NCBI GenBank assembly: GCA_029979265.1
Contig: JAPOHW010000014.1
Coordinates: forward strand, 1 to 64,000
Direction of reading: 5' to 3'
Source of the DNA: Actinomycetota bacterium
Lineage (GTDB): Bacteria; Actinomycetota; Acidimicrobiia; Acidimicrobiales; Aldehydirespiratoraceae
Length of the DNA: 64,000 bases
Position 1 is the first letter of the stretch. The number at the start of each line of letters is the position of its first letter. The notes beneath the pieces are model-generated. The model was not told where the DNA came from and ran no database searches. It saw only the letters and a list, made by a program, of their open reading frames with translations. The position numbers were made by a program, and so were the translations under genes. Shown piece after piece: positions 63,984 to 64,000 of this stretch.

Positions 63984-64000
63984 GTGAGAGCGTTGGTCCA
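63984..64000 (+). CDS. Possible start of a divergent gene (cut off)
   Basis: GTG-AGA-GCG-TTG-GTC opens a plus-strand frame that leaves the window. Only the matching -10 spacing supports it; nothing can be said of the product. Confidence 0.25.

Overview
This 64 kb window is high-GC chromosomal DNA that looks actinobacterial. The likely class is Acidimicrobiia (Ilumatobacter-like); that placement is inference. It rests on two GroEL genes, ClpC1-type ClpC, a PAC2 protein, HemQ (coproheme decarboxylase), F420/deazaflavin-type oxidoreductases, GTG starts, 4-bp ATGA/GTGA gene overlaps, and many genes with a TAnnnT -10 hexamer only 6-9 nt before the start codon (leaderless transcripts). I see no insertion sequence, prophage, CRISPR array or origin.

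Layout. 1-9.2 kb: the 3' end of a first groEL, a folate operon (hpt, folE, folP, a degenerate phosphatase-like gene, folB, folK), a thiolase, a Ddn-like protein, coaX-lysS and nudC. 9.2-16.5 kb: an arylsulfotransferase-family lipoprotein, a polyprenyl diphosphate synthase, clpC, and a lipoprotein fused to a HAD fold that has lost most catalytic residues. 16.5-25.2 kb: radA, a Crp-like regulator divergent from ispD-ispF-rlmB, tRNA-Thr, a LytR_C protein, glycerate kinase, small genes, a MoaD-like protein, and groEL2 behind a CIRCE-like operator. 25.3-32.3 kb: nitrobindin-like protein, LLM oxidoreductase, fdhD, then ureohydrolase / polar amino-acid ABC importer / DDAH, which reads as a guanidino-compound (arginine or methylarginine) unit. 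32.4-38.2 kb: class IV aminotransferase, putA facing an AraC-family regulator across two 35-bp direct repeats, and hemQ. 38.2-44.2 kb: a complete branched-chain-type ABC importer. 44.2-50.8 kb: a TPP enzyme and an SDR, divergent from an AhpD-like gene and an ornithine-cyclodeaminase-family gene, then AcnX (two subunits). 50.8-57.4 kb: amt-glnD with a GlnR-like box, Nudix, lipase, PAC2 and GNAT genes. 57.4-64 kb: PQQ-type sugar dehydrogenase, tesB, GtrA, methyltransferases, a terpenoid-toroid protein and a GT4 glycosyltransferase.

Most notable: the AhpD-like gene at 46753-47334 has a single in-frame TGA exactly where the second cysteine of its CxxC motif belongs (CHY-TGA). Eighteen nt after the TGA is a GC stem-loop with a GGUCU loop, the loop and spacing I recall for the E. 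coli fdhF SECIS. I interpret the gene as a selenoprotein (CxxU). Its stop overlaps the next start by GTGA, so the whole frame appears to be used.

The catabolic genes fit together. AcnX (as cis-3-hydroxy-L-proline dehydratase) plus the cyclodeaminase-family reductase would give proline, and PutA would take proline to glutamate. The ammonium genes (amt, glnD) and two amino-acid importers point the same way, to a lifestyle using amino acids and their derivatives.
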